This document shows, one piece after another, positions 10,372 to 19,888 of a DNA stretch of 64,000 nucleotides (its first letter is position 1; each line of letters starts with the position of its first letter). The notes below the pieces were generated by a model that was not told the origin of the DNA, ran no database searches, and saw nothing but the letters and a program-made list of their open reading frames with translations. Source of the stretch: Samsonia erythrinae (GTDB lineage Bacteria > Pseudomonadota > Gammaproteobacteria > Enterobacterales > Enterobacteriaceae); the NCBI RefSeq assembly GCF_004342665.1, contig NZ_SMBY01000011.1, positions 44,687 through 108,686 on the forward strand, written 5' to 3'. Both the position numbers and the translations under genes were made by a program.

Positions 10372-10500
10372 GTCAGTTCTCTATGCGTTTTTCAAAAAAT
10401 AAAACCGATTATCAAGGGGCGCTCTTCAATGCGACGCGCGCCTATCAAAATCAGGCGTTGTGAATAATGCGGGTAGCGGCATACGCCGCGCCGACAGGGG

Positions 10501-11622
10501 TTATTTATCGACCAGATTGACGGTGATACGCCGATTTTCATCCATCATGGAGGCTTTCGCGCGGATTTTCGCTTCCAGTTGGTCGATCATCTGCTCGTTA
10601 TCAAAACGCTCTCTCTGACGCACCCCGTCTTCGTAAAACCCGCTTTTATTGTGTCCGCCGGTCACGCCGATAGTCGACACCAGCGCTTCACCGGGGCCAT
10701 TCACCACGCAGCCGATAATCGAGACATCCATCGGCGTGATGATGTCTTCCAGCCGTTGCTCCAGTGCGTTCACCGTGCCGATGACGTCAAACTCCTGACG
10801 GGAGCAGGTCGGGCACGCAATGAAGTTGATTCCCCGTGAACGAATGCGCAGCGATTTCAGGATATCGAAGCCGACTTTCACTTCCTCAACCGGGTCGGCC
10901 GCCAGCGAAATGCGCAATGTGTCGCCAATCCCTTCGGACAGCAGCAGACCAAGGCCGATAGCGGATTTCACCGCCCCGCTTCGTGCGCCGCCCGCTTCGG
11001 TGATGCCAAGGTGCAGCGGCTGATCGATACGAGCCGCCAACAGGCGATAGGATTGCACCGCCAGAAAAACATCCGAGGCTTTAACGCTGACTTTAAACTG
11101 GTCGAAATTCAGACGATCGAGGATATCCACATGGCGCATCGCAGATTCCAGCAGCGCTTCCGGCGTCGGTTCGCCATATTTTTCCTGTAAATCCTTCTCC
11201 AACGAACCGCCGTTGACGCCAATACGAATCGGAATATTTTTGTCCCGCGCGCAGTCGACAACCGAGCGGATACGCTCTTCGTTGCCAATGTTGCCGGGGT
11301 TGATACGCAAACAGTCGACGCCATATTCCGCGACTTTCAGCGCGATGCGATAGTCGAAATGGATATCGGCGACAAGCGGGACATTCACCTGCTGTTTAAT
11401 CAGCTTAAATGCCTCAGCCGCCTCCATCGTGGGAACGGAGACACGGACGATATCCACCCCTACACGCTCCAGCGATCTGATTTGGTTGACGGTGGCTTCA
11501 ACATCGGTGGTTCGTGTGTTGGTCATGGATTGCACCGCGATAGGCGCACCATCACCAACAGGCACCTTGCCGACGTAAATCCGTTTTGATTTTCGGCGGG
11601 TTATGGGTGCAGCGTTATGCAT
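10501..11622 (-). CDS. ispG: 4-hydroxy-3-methylbut-2-enyl diphosphate synthase IspG
   Basis: Iron-sulphur enzyme of the MEP isoprenoid pathway converting MEcPP to HMBPP; dependent on the Isc system encoded later in this window. 373 residues. The N-terminal TIM barrel starts with [21 protein letters not shown]; the C-terminal [4Fe-4S] site is built from CPTC and GCVVNGPGE. The start, [12 protein letters not shown] at 11622, fits the family. rodZ is 40 bp upstream. Confidence 0.97.
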   Translation of the reverse strand: MHNAAPITRRKSKRIYVGKVPVGDGAPIAVQSMTNTRTTDVEATVNQIRSLERVGVDIVRVSVPTMEAAEAFKLIKQQVNVPLVADIHFDYRIALKVAEYGVDCLRINPGNIGNEERIRSVVDCARDKNIPIRIGVNGGSLEKDLQEKYGEPTPEALLESAMRHVDILDRLNFDQFKVSVKASDVFLAVQSYRLLAARIDQPLHLGITEAGGARSGAVKSAIGLGLLLSEGIGDTLRISLAADPVEEVKVGFDILKSLRIRSRGINFIACPTCSRQEFDVIGTVNALEQRLEDIITPMDVSIIGCVVNGPGEALVSTIGVTGGHNKSGFYEDGVRQRERFDNEQMIDQLEAKIRAKASMMDENRRITVNLVDK

Positions 11623-11662
11623 TACTTCGTCTCCAACTTGGCACTCTTATCTGGACGACGCG

Positions 11663-12652
11663 TTATTCCGCCGTCAGCGTCAGGCGTGCAACCTGATTGC
11701 TTCTTACAAACCGGCTTAAATCAACCGGTTTACCTTGAAATTGGATCTGTACCGCGGCTGGCGCGCCAATTTTCAGTCGGTATGGAGACTGACCATCCAG
11801 ATTCAGCGTACCGCCGTTGCGCTGCATACCACTGAACAACTTCTTACCGCTCGCATCGGTCACTTCCAGCCAACAATCAGCCGTAAACGTCATCATCAAC
11901 GCATGGGCAGCAGACGCTGGATTATTCTCCGCGACCGTTGCCGCGGGTGCAATGGCCCCGTCGCCTAACAATGTATTATCCACAGACTGGGGCGGCGCGG
12001 AGTTCTCCGCTGAAGGCGATTGGTTGGAAGGCGTATCAGACGGCGCCGTTGCGGGCGCGGCAGGCGTCTCGGCCACCTTGGCTGGCAGGCCGGCCGGCGT
12101 AGGCGCAGGCGCTGCGACAACATCCGGCGTGGTCGGCGCCTGAGACGCCCGGCTGTCAGTCAACGCAATGGGCTGCCCTTCCGTTGGCGTCTGCATTGAA
12201 CTGGCGTGGTCAACCAGACTATTGATTTCATCCTGCTGCGCCTGATGGTTTTGCCACCACCATGCGCCGGTCAATCCCAGCACAATCAACACCACCAGCC
12301 AGGTAATTGTCATTAACCAGCCATCGCGTTTTTTACGGCTTTTTTTCAGAGAGAAGCTCTGCATTGGCGCCACCGAAATGGCTTTAGGTGAAACCTGCTT
12401 ATCCATCATGGGCAGCAGTTCATCTTCAGGCAGATGAACCAGCCTGGCGTAAGAGCGGATATAGCCGCGCAAAAAGGTTGGCGCCAGACCGACGGGGGAT
12501 GCGCCGGTTTCGATATCACGAACGGTGGAAACTTTCAGGCACAAACGCTCAGCAATAGTTTGCTGGCTAAGCCCAAGTTTCTCACGCGCCTCACGAAGGC
12601 GTTCTCCGGGTAATTTTTCTTCTGTTGTATCTTGGGTGGCTTCAGTATTCAT
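11663..12652 (-). CDS. rodZ: Cytoskeletal protein RodZ
   Basis: Inner-membrane protein that links MreB filaments to the cell-wall elongation machinery and sets rod shape. 329 residues. An N-terminal cytoplasmic helix-turn-helix domain (about 15-85, [19 protein letters not shown]) is followed by a basic juxtamembrane stretch (KKSRKKRD), one membrane span at about 112-133, a low-complexity Pro/Ala/Thr periplasmic linker, and a C-terminal beta domain ([16 protein letters not shown]). Its start overlaps the end of pilW by 11 bp, so the two are co-translated. Confidence 0.96.
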   Translation of the reverse strand: MNTEATQDTTEEKLPGERLREAREKLGLSQQTIAERLCLKVSTVRDIETGASPVGLAPTFLRGYIRSYARLVHLPEDELLPMMDKQVSPKAISVAPMQSFSLKKSRKKRDGWLMTITWLVVLIVLGLTGAWWWQNHQAQQDEINSLVDHASSMQTPTEGQPIALTDSRASQAPTTPDVVAAPAPTPAGLPAKVAETPAAPATAPSDTPSNQSPSAENSAPPQSVDNTLLGDGAIAPAATVAENNPASAAHALMMTFTADCWLEVTDASGKKLFSGMQRNGGTLNLDGQSPYRLKIGAPAAVQIQFQGKPVDLSRFVRSNQVARLTLTAE

Positions 12653-13415
12653 TAGCTAAGAAATGCTGGTACTGTTTAGATTGTGGAAAACTTCGCGCCA
12701 GCATGCGGCCATAACGCGCTTTATCGCCATCATGGCCTGCTAACGCGGCGAAACGAATCTGTAACCATAAGCTTTCGGCACTGGCCGGAAGACGACGCTG
12801 ATAAACATCAAGCAGCAGCCGTGCGCGCTCATTTTTTCCGGCAGAAAACTGTTTTTCCGCTTCCGTCAGCAAGGCGTTGCCTTTTGTCGGGTCATATTTC
12901 AGCGCCCTGCTCAAAACATGGCGCGCGTCTTCAACTTGTCCTGCGTTGAAAAAGCAGTATCCCGCATTTTCCAACGCATCAGCAACCTGACTGTAATCAG
13001 GAAGTTGCGCAGCCGCGCTAAACTGTCGCTGCGCCGCTACATACTGCCCTAAACTACACAGAAACGCACCGTAATTATTCAGGACGCTGCCATTTTCGGG
13101 CGATGCATTCAGCAACCGTTGATAGCGCTGCTCGGCCAGGCGGTTTTCACCTATCCGCTGCTCGTAAAGCGCCATCCCCAGTTGCGTCCGATAATCCTGT
13201 GGGGCAATGGCCACCGCCTTCTCCAGATTCTGACGGGCCGAATTCAGATTATTGTGCGTCAGATACGCCAACCCCAGTTGCAAACGGGTTTGCGCAACGA
13301 CGGTACTCCTCGCCAGAGGCGACTGCGCACACCCTGCCAGCAATAGCGTCGCCAACAGGCCGCCCGCGCAATATACGCCGTGTGATAACACTATCTTCTG
13401 TAAGAAATTCACCAT
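12642..13415 (-). CDS. pilW: Type IV pilus assembly TPR lipoprotein PilW/PilF
   Basis: Outer-membrane lipoprotein of the PilW/PilF family, which helps assemble the PilQ secretin of type IV pili; in E. coli the gene is yfgC-neighbouring pilW (yfgL region) upstream of rodZ. 257 residues with lipobox LLLAGC (Cys29), then about six TPR-like helical repeats ([30 protein letters not shown] and similar). Whether type IV pili are made cannot be judged here. Overlaps rodZ by 11 bp. Confidence 0.92.
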   Translation of the reverse strand: MVNFLQKIVLSHGVYCAGGLLATLLLAGCAQSPLARSTVVAQTRLQLGLAYLTHNNLNSARQNLEKAVAIAPQDYRTQLGMALYEQRIGENRLAEQRYQRLLNASPENGSVLNNYGAFLCSLGQYVAAQRQFSAAAQLPDYSQVADALENAGYCFFNAGQVEDARHVLSRALKYDPTKGNALLTEAEKQFSAGKNERARLLLDVYQRRLPASAESLWLQIRFAALAGHDGDKARYGRMLARSFPQSKQYQHFLANEY

Positions 13416-13571
13416 CCCTGATGCCTCATGCTGTCATTCCTGACAGATGAGGTTACCCGAATACGAATCTGCCGACAGAAAGACCTGACGACAACGCGGC
13501 GCGCTTCGCAATTCACCCACGGCAACCACAATGCAGGCAACGGGCTATCGCTAGCCCGCGCTCACTAGCTA

Positions 13572-14783
13572 TCAGACCGCTTTCACCGTGATAGGTTCAC
13601 CCGCCATTTTCTTCTTCAGGGTGCGCTTGGTTCTGTCCACCACTTCGCCGGCCAACTGGCCACAGGCGGCATCAATGTCATCGCCACGGGTTTTTCGCAC
13701 GATCGTGGTGAAACCATATTCCATCAGCACCTTGGAAAAACGGTCTACGCGGCTGTTGGAGCTACGGCCATAAGGCGCGCCGGGGAACGGATTCCACGGT
13801 ATCAGGTTGATCTTGCAAGGCGTATCTTTCAGGCATTCAGCCAGTTGATGCGCATGTTCCGTGCCGTCGTTGATATGATCCAACATCACGTACTCAACGG
13901 TCACGCGACCCTGATTGGCATTGGATTTTTCCAGATAGCGCCGCACCGCGCTCAGGAACATGTCGATATTGTATTTCTTATTAATCGGCATGATTTCGTT
14001 ACGGATATCATCCGTCGGCGCGTGCAGTGAAATCGCCAGTGCGACATCAATCATATCGCCCAGTTTATCCAGTGCCGGCACTACGCCGGAAGTGGACAGC
14101 GTGACGCGGCGTTTGGATAAGCCAAAACCGAAGTCATCCAGCATGATTTCCATCGCCGGCACCACGTTCGTCAGGTTCAGCAGCGGTTCGCCCATCCCCA
14201 TCATAACCACGTTGGTGATCGGGCGCTGGCCGGTCACTTTAAACGCCCCGATGATCTTCGCCGCACGCCATACCTGACCGATAATTTCGGATACGCGCAG
14301 ATTGCGGTTAAAGCCCTGCTGCGCCGTTGAGCAGAATTTACACTCCAGCGCACACCCGACCTGAGAGGAAACGCACAGCGTCGCGCGATCGTCTTCGGGA
14401 ATATAGACGGTTTCAACCCGCTGGCCGCCAACCAGAATCGCCCACTTAATCGTGCCGTCGGAAGAACGCTGTTCATCCACCACATCGGGGGCGCGAATCT
14501 CGGCCACATCCTGTAATTTAGCGCGGAAGGCTTTATTGATGTCCGTCATCTGATTAAAGTCATCACAGCAGTAGTGGTAAATCCACTTCATGACCTGATC
14601 GGCGCGGAACGGCTTCTCTCCCATCGAAACGAAGAGATCGCGCATTTGCTGGCGGTTAAGATCCAACAGGTTAATTTTTTCCGCATGGGTTTTAGCGGAT
14701 TGAGAGGCATCCACAGACGCCGGAGAGAAGTCAGACACGGTTTGCTCGGACACGGTGGTTTCAGATACGGTTTGTTCAGACAT
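13572..14783 (-). CDS. rlmN: 23S rRNA/tRNA adenine-C2 methyltransferase RlmN
   Basis: Radical-SAM enzyme that methylates C2 of A2503 in 23S rRNA and A37 in some tRNAs. 403 residues against 384 in E. coli. The excess is an N-terminal tail (residues 1-35) made of repeated SEQTVS and SETTVS units before the conserved [13 protein letters not shown]. The CxxxCxxC cluster is C144, C148, C151 (CALECKFC), and the GMGEPLLN motif is intact. The tail is low-complexity and could be skipped by a later start, but no better start with a ribosome site is obvious. Confidence 0.96.
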   Translation of the reverse strand: MSEQTVSETTVSEQTVSDFSPASVDASQSAKTHAEKINLLDLNRQQMRDLFVSMGEKPFRADQVMKWIYHYCCDDFNQMTDINKAFRAKLQDVAEIRAPDVVDEQRSSDGTIKWAILVGGQRVETVYIPEDDRATLCVSSQVGCALECKFCSTAQQGFNRNLRVSEIIGQVWRAAKIIGAFKVTGQRPITNVVMMGMGEPLLNLTNVVPAMEIMLDDFGFGLSKRRVTLSTSGVVPALDKLGDMIDVALAISLHAPTDDIRNEIMPINKKYNIDMFLSAVRRYLEKSNANQGRVTVEYVMLDHINDGTEHAHQLAECLKDTPCKINLIPWNPFPGAPYGRSSNSRVDRFSKVLMEYGFTTIVRKTRGDDIDAACGQLAGEVVDRTKRTLKKKMAGEPITVKAV

Positions 14784-14851
14784 GGTAGATCCCGGCCTCG
14801 TTATTACACGTTATGGCACAAAAAAAGAGAGTGGCACTCGATGGTAGTGAC

Positions 14852-14892
14852 CAAAGAAACGCCCCCGCACAAGCGCAGGCTCATCGGGGGCG
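14852..14892 (-). terminator. Terminator downstream of ndk
   Basis: On the minus strand CGCCCCCG (14892-14885) pairs with CGGGGGCG (14867-14860) around a 17-base loop and is followed by TTTCTTTGG. It lies about 115 bp past the ndk stop and upstream of rlmN, and fits a Rho-independent terminator separating ndk from rlmN. Confidence 0.7.
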
Positions 14893-15008
14893 CGGCATTG
14901 TACAAAGTTTACAGCGGGTTCGCCACCATCACCGCCTTTTTTCTGCATGATTACGCGATACCGCAGGTAAAAGGCCGATAGTGGTTGCTCCCCCGCCGTC
15001 TGCGCGCG

Positions 15009-15437
15009 TTAAGCGCGCGGGCAGATCTCGTCGTCGCTGAAGAAGTAGGCGATTTCACGCTGAGCGGACTCAATTGAATCAGAGCCGTGTACGGCATTCG
15101 CCGTGAAACTGTCGGCGTAATCGGCGCGCAGCGTGCCTGCCAACGCATTGGCCGGATTCGTCGCCCCCATGATGTCACGGTTACGTTGAACCGCATTTTC
15201 GCCTTCCAAGACCTGCACCATGATCGGACCCGACGTCATGAATTCGACCAGTCCTTCAAAGAACGGCTTACCTTGATGCTCCGCGTAAAAGCCTTCGGCC
15301 TGCTCACGGCTCAGGCGCAGCATTTTTGCACCCACGATCGTAAATCCCGCGCTTTCAAAACGCGCATAAATGGCACCGATAGCATTCTTCGCGACCGCGT
15401 TAGGTTTTACGATGGAGAAGGTACGTTCTATCGTCAT
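15009..15437 (-). CDS. ndk: Nucleoside diphosphate kinase
   Basis: Transfers phosphate between nucleoside di- and triphosphates through a phosphohistidine. 142 residues with the active-site NAVHGSDS, catalytic His118, and the Kpn-loop region [14 protein letters not shown]. Length is one short of E. coli. Neighbour of rlmN as in E. coli, but with a strong hairpin terminator between them. Confidence 0.97.
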   Translation of the reverse strand: MTIERTFSIVKPNAVAKNAIGAIYARFESAGFTIVGAKMLRLSREQAEGFYAEHQGKPFFEGLVEFMTSGPIMVQVLEGENAVQRNRDIMGATNPANALAGTLRADYADSFTANAVHGSDSIESAQREIAYFFSDDEICPRA

Positions 15438-15855
15438 ATTGACCTCATTAACTAACTGTCAGGATTGCAGTCGGATTATTAAAATTGTACACCCGACCAG
15501 TGAAAGTGGCGCAAATTATAGGGGCAGCCGCAGTTATTGCCTACCAGCGAAATAACATTTTATTAAAATAATATTACGTCTTGTTCCCTCTTCATTAACG
15601 CCCACGCACGGCGTTTTCCTTTTTCCCCTCTTCCACGGTAAAGGCCACAGACCATCGGCGATCTATCCCGTTCATTGCTCTGGCATTTATGACAACGGCG
15701 GGCGTAATAGCTAAACGGCAGGCCGATGTGAAAACAAGCATATAGCGACGGGATCGCGCAATCATCCGTGACTTGTCGGATGAAGGAAAATCGCTGACAA
15801 TGCCTCTATCATTACACATCGGGGCTAAATGCATCGCCCCCAGCGTGGAGGATCT
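15438..15855. other. 418-bp intergenic region between divergent ndk and sseA
   Basis: No gene is recognisable. The ndk side (15470-15580) is AT-rich and must hold the ndk promoter. The sseA side has a -10-like TATCAT at 15808-15813 and the sseA ribosome site at 15845-15850. A 241-codon minus-strand open frame (15595-16320) covers part of it but runs mainly antisense to sseA and looks spurious. Confidence 0.5.
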
Positions 15856-16725
15856 ATGCCAGCGTCGTCGTCTGATTTGCCTGCTTCTCATGAGCGTTTT
15901 GTTTCCGCAAACTGGCTTGCCAGCCGCCTGAATGACAGCAGCATTACGCTGATTGACGCCCGGATGTTGCCGCCGGGCGATACCACACGTGATATTCATG
16001 CCGAATACCGCGCCGGTCACCTGCCTGGCGCGGTTTTTTTTGATATTGAAACCCTGTCCGATCCCAGCATTGACCTGCCGCACATGATGCCGACTCGCGA
16101 AAACTTCGCGCGCGCAATGGGCGAGTTGGGCATTGACGATCGGCAGCATCTGGTGATTTATGACGAAGGCAACCTTTTTTCCGCCCCGCGCGCGTGGTGG
16201 ATGCTGCATACCTTCGGCGTGAAAACACTGTCGATCCTGAGCGGCGGGCTGGCGGGCTGGAAAGCACAGGGGCTGCCGCTGGAACAAGGCGAGGTCAGGC
16301 GAAAGCCCGCCACGTTCCACGCCACACTGGATGCAAGTGCGATTCGCTCACGTGAAGACGTTCTGGCAATCAGTCAGGACAAATCAGCGCAAATTATCGA
16401 TGCCCGTCCCGCCGCGCGCTTTAATGCCGAAGTCGACGAACCGCGTCCTGGCCTGCATCGCGGCCATATTCCCGGCAGCCTGAACGTACCCTGGACCGAT
16501 TTAGTCAACAACGGAGCGTTAAAACCGAATGCCGAACTGGCGACCATTTTGCACAAGCACGGTGTCGATTTCACTCGCCCTATCGTCGCCAGCTGTGGTT
16601 CCGGCGTAACGGCCTCGGTCGTGGTGCTGGCGCTCACGCAGTTGAATATCCCCAACGTGACGTTGTACGACGGCTCGTGGAGCGACTGGGGCAGCCGCGA
16701 TGATGTCCCGATTGCGCGTGATTGA
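15856..16725 (+). CDS. sseA: 3-mercaptopyruvate sulfurtransferase SseA
   Basis: Transfers sulfur from 3-mercaptopyruvate to thiophilic acceptors such as cyanide or thiols. 289 residues from ATG 15856, chosen because GGAGG lies about 8 bp upstream; an upstream in-frame ATG at 15829 lacks one. Two rhodanese domains: the inactive N-terminal one (RFVSANWLASRL, EYRAGHLPGAVFFD) and the catalytic C-terminal one (IIDARPAARF, RGHIPGSLNVPW) with Cys247 in the mercaptopyruvate-type loop CGSGVTA. Stands alone on the plus strand, convergent with sseB. Confidence 0.95.
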   Translation: MPASSSDLPASHERFVSANWLASRLNDSSITLIDARMLPPGDTTRDIHAEYRAGHLPGAVFFDIETLSDPSIDLPHMMPTRENFARAMGELGIDDRQHLVIYDEGNLFSAPRAWWMLHTFGVKTLSILSGGLAGWKAQGLPLEQGEVRRKPATFHATLDASAIRSREDVLAISQDKSAQIIDARPAARFNAEVDEPRPGLHRGHIPGSLNVPWTDLVNNGALKPNAELATILHKHGVDFTRPIVASCGSGVTASVVVLALTQLNIPNVTLYDGSWSDWGSRDDVPIARD

Positions 16726-16765
16726 TGTCGCGCAGGGTAACATGGGTACCCAACGGATCTCTTGA

Positions 16766-16906
16766 ATGCTCCGTGGCGAGATGTTGATGCGCAGGTCATT
16801 GAATTCATTAGACGAGCTCGCCGATCTGCACTTCCGGCTCTACGATGATGCGGTTCACTATGCGGCGGAAGCCGGCGAGATCGGTTCGTTGAGTCAAATC
16901 TGGTGA
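16766..16906 (+). other. Possible 46-codon orphan open frame or gene remnant
   Basis: Between the convergent sseA and sseB genes an ATG-started frame of 46 codons (MLRGEMLMRRSLNSLDELAD to GEIGSLSQIW) has a balanced, helical protein-like composition. Its TGA is overlapped by a second ATG opening a 15-codon frame. I do not recognise it. It may be the remnant of a deleted gene or chance. No ribosome site is evident. Confidence 0.25.
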
Positions 16907-16987
16907 TGCCGATCGATTTACTGCTGTTGCAGGCAACAACGGAAAAAACCTGATCCGCTGTTGCCCTCATCAGCTTGATACCCGATA

Positions 16988-17782
16988 TCAGGCGTTGCCG
17001 GTGGCCTTAAACTCCCTCAGGAAGCTGCCCCATTTGCGCTCGTAAAACGGCGTGGTGTGTTTGATCATATAATGGCTGATGCCCGGCTCCCCCTCTTTGA
17101 CCAGACACAAATCGACCGGGCGTTCGTCCGGCAGCGTGTCGCTGGCAACGCTGCCCGCTTCACGGATAATGGTTTCGACGTCCTGATTGACATCAATACC
17201 AATCAACAGATGCGGTTGCGCCTGTCCCGGTTCATGAATCTGCGCCAAAAACGCTCGCTTTACGTGGCGATGTTTGGCAAATAGCTGCGTCAGGGAGTCG
17301 ATCATCTGCGCTGGCATTTCCGCTGGTTGGCTCAACATGACCTGCATCTCTTCTTCGATGATGCGTTCCTGAACAAGGCCATGCCCTTCCCCAGACAGAA
17401 TATGGTCGATTTCCTGCGGCAAAAACTCTTTGCCGTAAGGCAGCTTCGGGTTAAGAAACAGCGTGGCGCCCTGCGTCATTTCAAACAGCGAACGCGTTGG
17501 CAACGCCAGAAAAGAGGCTTCCTCCGTGATCACACGCTGCAACGCTTCCAGTGAGGAAAAGAAAGGGATCGCGGACGACCCATCGGCTTTTTCCCAATGC
17601 TGGATATTGACGTTACTGCCCGCCTGCAACACCTTCTCACCGGGTTCGTCATTATCCTCGGTGCTGCCCAGTACAAATACCGTTGCTTCCATCAACTCAC
17701 TAAAAAATTCAGGACGATGCGCAGGCTCGGTTGCAGCCAAAATCAACACTTCTTCCAGTTTGTTTTGTGGTGAAAACTCCAT
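16988..17782 (-). CDS. sseB: Enhanced serine sensitivity protein SseB
   Basis: 264-residue cytoplasmic protein of the SseB family (N-terminal SseB domain about 1-125, C-terminal domain about 140-260). Recognised from FSPQNKLEEVLILAATEPAHRPEFF, GEGHGLVQERII and DLCLVKEGEPGISHYMIKHTTPFYERKWG. In E. coli overproduction causes serine sensitivity, but the molecular role is not known. Lies 31 bp downstream of pepB as in E. coli, so it is likely co-transcribed with it. Confidence 0.93.
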   Translation of the reverse strand: MEFSPQNKLEEVLILAATEPAHRPEFFSELMEATVFVLGSTEDNDEPGEKVLQAGSNVNIQHWEKADGSSAIPFFSSLEALQRVITEEASFLALPTRSLFEMTQGATLFLNPKLPYGKEFLPQEIDHILSGEGHGLVQERIIEEEMQVMLSQPAEMPAQMIDSLTQLFAKHRHVKRAFLAQIHEPGQAQPHLLIGIDVNQDVETIIREAGSVASDTLPDERPVDLCLVKEGEPGISHYMIKHTTPFYERKWGSFLREFKATGNA

Positions 17783-17813
17783 ACTCTCCTCACCGTAATA
17801 ACGTTATAAGCGA

Positions 17814-19127
17814 CTATTTCTTTTCCTGACTCAGCAGCAGGTTCGCCAGCGTGCGTACACCAATCCCGGTGGCGCCGGTTGCCCACTGTTCGACCGCACT
17901 TTTGCGATAGGTGGCTGAACAGTCGATGTGCAGCCAACCCTGCTGATAACTCTTCACAAAATGCGACAGGAATGCGGCTGCCGTACTGGCGCCTGCGCTG
18001 TAAGCCGCACCGGCCACGTTGTTAAGATCCGCGAAGCTGGAGGGCAAATGACTGCGATGGAACTCTTCCAGCGGCAGACGCCAGAACGGCTCGCCCTCGG
18101 CTTTGGCACTTTCCTGTAATGCCGCCACCAGCTCATCATCAAAGCTGAATAGCGCGTGATAATCGTTGCCCAGCGCCATTTTCGCTGCGCCGGTCAAGGT
18201 CGCGCAGTCAATAATCCACTGCGGATTCTGTTCGGAAGCATCAATCAGGCCATCAGCCAGCACCAGACGCCCTTCCGCATCGGTGTTCATCACCTCAACC
18301 GTTTTGCCATTACGGTAGCGGATAATGTCGCCAAGACGGAACGCATTACCGCTTATCATATTGTCTGCGCAGCATAAATACAGCTTCACACGCTGTGTCA
18401 AACCGCGCGCCGCCGCCAGCGCCAGCGCACCGGTTACGGTAGCCGCACCGCCCATGTCCGATTTCATGGAATCCATCGATCCGCTCGGTTTCAGACTGTA
18501 TCCGCCGGTATCAAACGTAATGCCTTTGCCGACCAGACAAGCGAATACCGGCGCATCAGGATTGCCCGTCGGGTTATAGTCCAACGCCAATAGCACCGGC
18601 TGACGCTCAGAACCCCGCCCAACGGTGTATAGCCCGGCATAATTCTGTTCACGCAGATCTTCGCCTTTGGTGAGACGATAGCTAATGGCGTCGCAGGCTA
18701 CGTCGCACATCAGGTCGACGACGCGCGTCGCCAACTGTTCCGGCCCCAGATCTTCCGCTGGCAGGTTGATGGTGTCGCGTACCCAGTCCACAATTTTCAG
18801 GCGGTCATTCAATTCTTTTTGGTCGGCTTCGTTCAGCTCCGCCCACTCAACCGTTCGTTGTCCTTTCGGACCGCGATAACCTTGCCAGAATGCCCAGCTG
18901 TTCGTCAGATCCCAGCCTTCTCCGGCAAGCGCGACGTGTTTAATCCCCTGCCCATCAATTTTACGGGCCGCACGCTGGATCGCCGCCAGCGCGGCTTTGC
19001 CATTCAACGGCGTCGTTCCGACATGGATAGTGAACCCTTGCTCATTCACACTCAGCGTCGCTTTTTCTCCCCAGCGCGCGTCAGCAGGTTGCGTGGAGAG
19101 TGAAATCAGCATTGCCTTGGTCGTCAT
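17814..19127 (-). CDS. pepB: Aminopeptidase B (PepB, M17 family)
   Basis: Leucyl-aminopeptidase-family metallopeptidase that removes N-terminal residues from peptides in the cytoplasm. 437 residues (E. coli 427). The dinuclear metal site and catalytic motifs are present: [16 protein letters not shown] (Lys and Asp ligands), DMGGAATV and the signature [14 protein letters not shown], followed by DCATLTGAA. An N-terminal non-catalytic domain occupies about residues 1-165. A repeat element sits in the region that should contain its promoter (19186-19274). Confidence 0.96.
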   Translation of the reverse strand: MTTKAMLISLSTQPADARWGEKATLSVNEQGFTIHVGTTPLNGKAALAAIQRAARKIDGQGIKHVALAGEGWDLTNSWAFWQGYRGPKGQRTVEWAELNEADQKELNDRLKIVDWVRDTINLPAEDLGPEQLATRVVDLMCDVACDAISYRLTKGEDLREQNYAGLYTVGRGSERQPVLLALDYNPTGNPDAPVFACLVGKGITFDTGGYSLKPSGSMDSMKSDMGGAATVTGALALAAARGLTQRVKLYLCCADNMISGNAFRLGDIIRYRNGKTVEVMNTDAEGRLVLADGLIDASEQNPQWIIDCATLTGAAKMALGNDYHALFSFDDELVAALQESAKAEGEPFWRLPLEEFHRSHLPSSFADLNNVAGAAYSAGASTAAAFLSHFVKSYQQGWLHIDCSATYRKSAVEQWATGATGIGVRTLANLLLSQEKK

Positions 19128-19185
19128 TGTACTTCTCCCGGTAATTGGTATTCCTGCTACTTTTCATGTTGGTAGGTGCATCGAG

Positions 19186-19274
19186 CATCATGATAAGGAT
19201 GCTTGAGTTTGCTGACAAAGCCCGACACGCGGTGATGGGTTTGTCAACGGTCTGGATCATCATGATAAGGATGC
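19186..19274. repeat. Short copy of a dispersed intergenic element flanked by 17-bp direct repeats
   Basis: CATCATGATAAGGATGC occurs twice, at 19186-19202 and 19258-19274. Between the copies lies a 55-bp insert whose ends form an imperfect inverted repeat: GAGTTTGCTGACAAAGCCCG at 19205-19224 and GGGTTTGTCAACGGTCTG at 19237-19254. The same two end sequences, slightly diverged, bound the longer element at 37471-37710. The flanking 17-mers look like a target-site duplication. I do not recognise it as ERIC, BOX or REP. It lies between iscX and the pepB start. Confidence 0.6.
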
Positions 19275-19288
19275 GACAAATTTTGCCG

Positions 19289-19319
19289 CCAAAATAAAAC
19301 GGGCCGCCAAAGGCAGCCC
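19289..19319 (-). terminator. Terminator of the isc operon
   Basis: On the minus strand GGGCTGCC (19319-19312) pairs with GGCGGCCC (19308-19301) across a 3-base loop with one U-G pair, followed by GTTTTATTTTGG. It lies 8 bp past the iscX stop. It separates iscX from pepB. Confidence 0.85.
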
Positions 19320-19326
19320 TGCAACG

Positions 19327-19530
19327 TTACGCTTGTGCTTCATCTAACCAGACCAGCAGGATCGCTTCCAGAATTTTTTCGTTGGATGCGTCCGGTCGAT
19401 CGTCAAACTCATCCAGTTCGCAGATCCACTGATGCATATCGGTAAAACGCACGGTTTTCGGATCGAGATCGGGAAACTGGTCATAAAGCGCTTCGCCGAT
19501 AGCCCGGCTATCTGTCCATTTTAATCCCAT
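19327..19530 (-). CDS. iscX: Isc-associated protein IscX
   Basis: Small acidic protein that binds iron and IscS and tunes cluster assembly. 67 residues with the full family pattern ([51 protein letters not shown]). Last gene of the isc operon, 21 bp after fdx, followed directly by a terminator. Confidence 0.97.
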   Translation of the reverse strand: MGLKWTDSRAIGEALYDQFPDLDPKTVRFTDMHQWICELDEFDDRPDASNEKILEAILLVWLDEAQA

Positions 19531-19551
19531 CGCGGTTCCTCCTATTCAGAT

Positions 19552-19887
19552 TCAGTGCTCACGAGCATGGTTGATCGTATAACGCGGGATCTCAACGACC
19601 AGATCCTCTTTCGCAACCCGCGCCTGACAGCCCAGACGGCTTTCCGGTTCCAGCCCCCAGGCTTTATCCAGCATATCGTCTTCTTCTTCCGTGCTTTCCG
19701 CCAGCGAATCAAAACCTTCACGAACAATGCAGTGGCAGGTTGTGCAAGCGCAGGACATTTCGCAAGCATGCTCAACATCTATACCATTACGCAGCGCGAC
19801 TTCCAGAATGCTTTCCCCACACTCCGCGTCCAAAACCGCCCCTTCAGGACACAGATCCTGATGCGGTAAAAAAACAATCTTAGGCAT
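19552..19887 (-). CDS. fdx: Isc [2Fe-2S] ferredoxin
   Basis: Electron donor for Fe-S cluster assembly. 111 residues from ATG 19887 (MPKIVFLPHQDLCPEGAVLD), the exact E. coli length. Cluster ligands are Cys42, Cys48, Cys51 (in ACEMSCACTTCHC) and Cys87 (LGCQARV). The longer frame upstream to 19956 lies inside hscA. hscA ends one base upstream, so coupling is certain. Confidence 0.97.
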   Translation of the reverse strand: MPKIVFLPHQDLCPEGAVLDAECGESILEVALRNGIDVEHACEMSCACTTCHCIVREGFDSLAESTEEEDDMLDKAWGLEPESRLGCQARVAKEDLVVEIPRYTINHAREH

Positions 19888-19888
19888 G

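Noticed and set aside
13536..13560. Terminator between rlmN and pilW (GGGCTA/TAGCCC hairpin)
   Set aside because: A good stem, but no T run follows on either strand.
15595..16320. 241-codon minus-strand frame overlapping sseA
   Set aside because: sseA is a clear rhodanese gene on the other strand; the frame has no recognisable domain or ribosome site.
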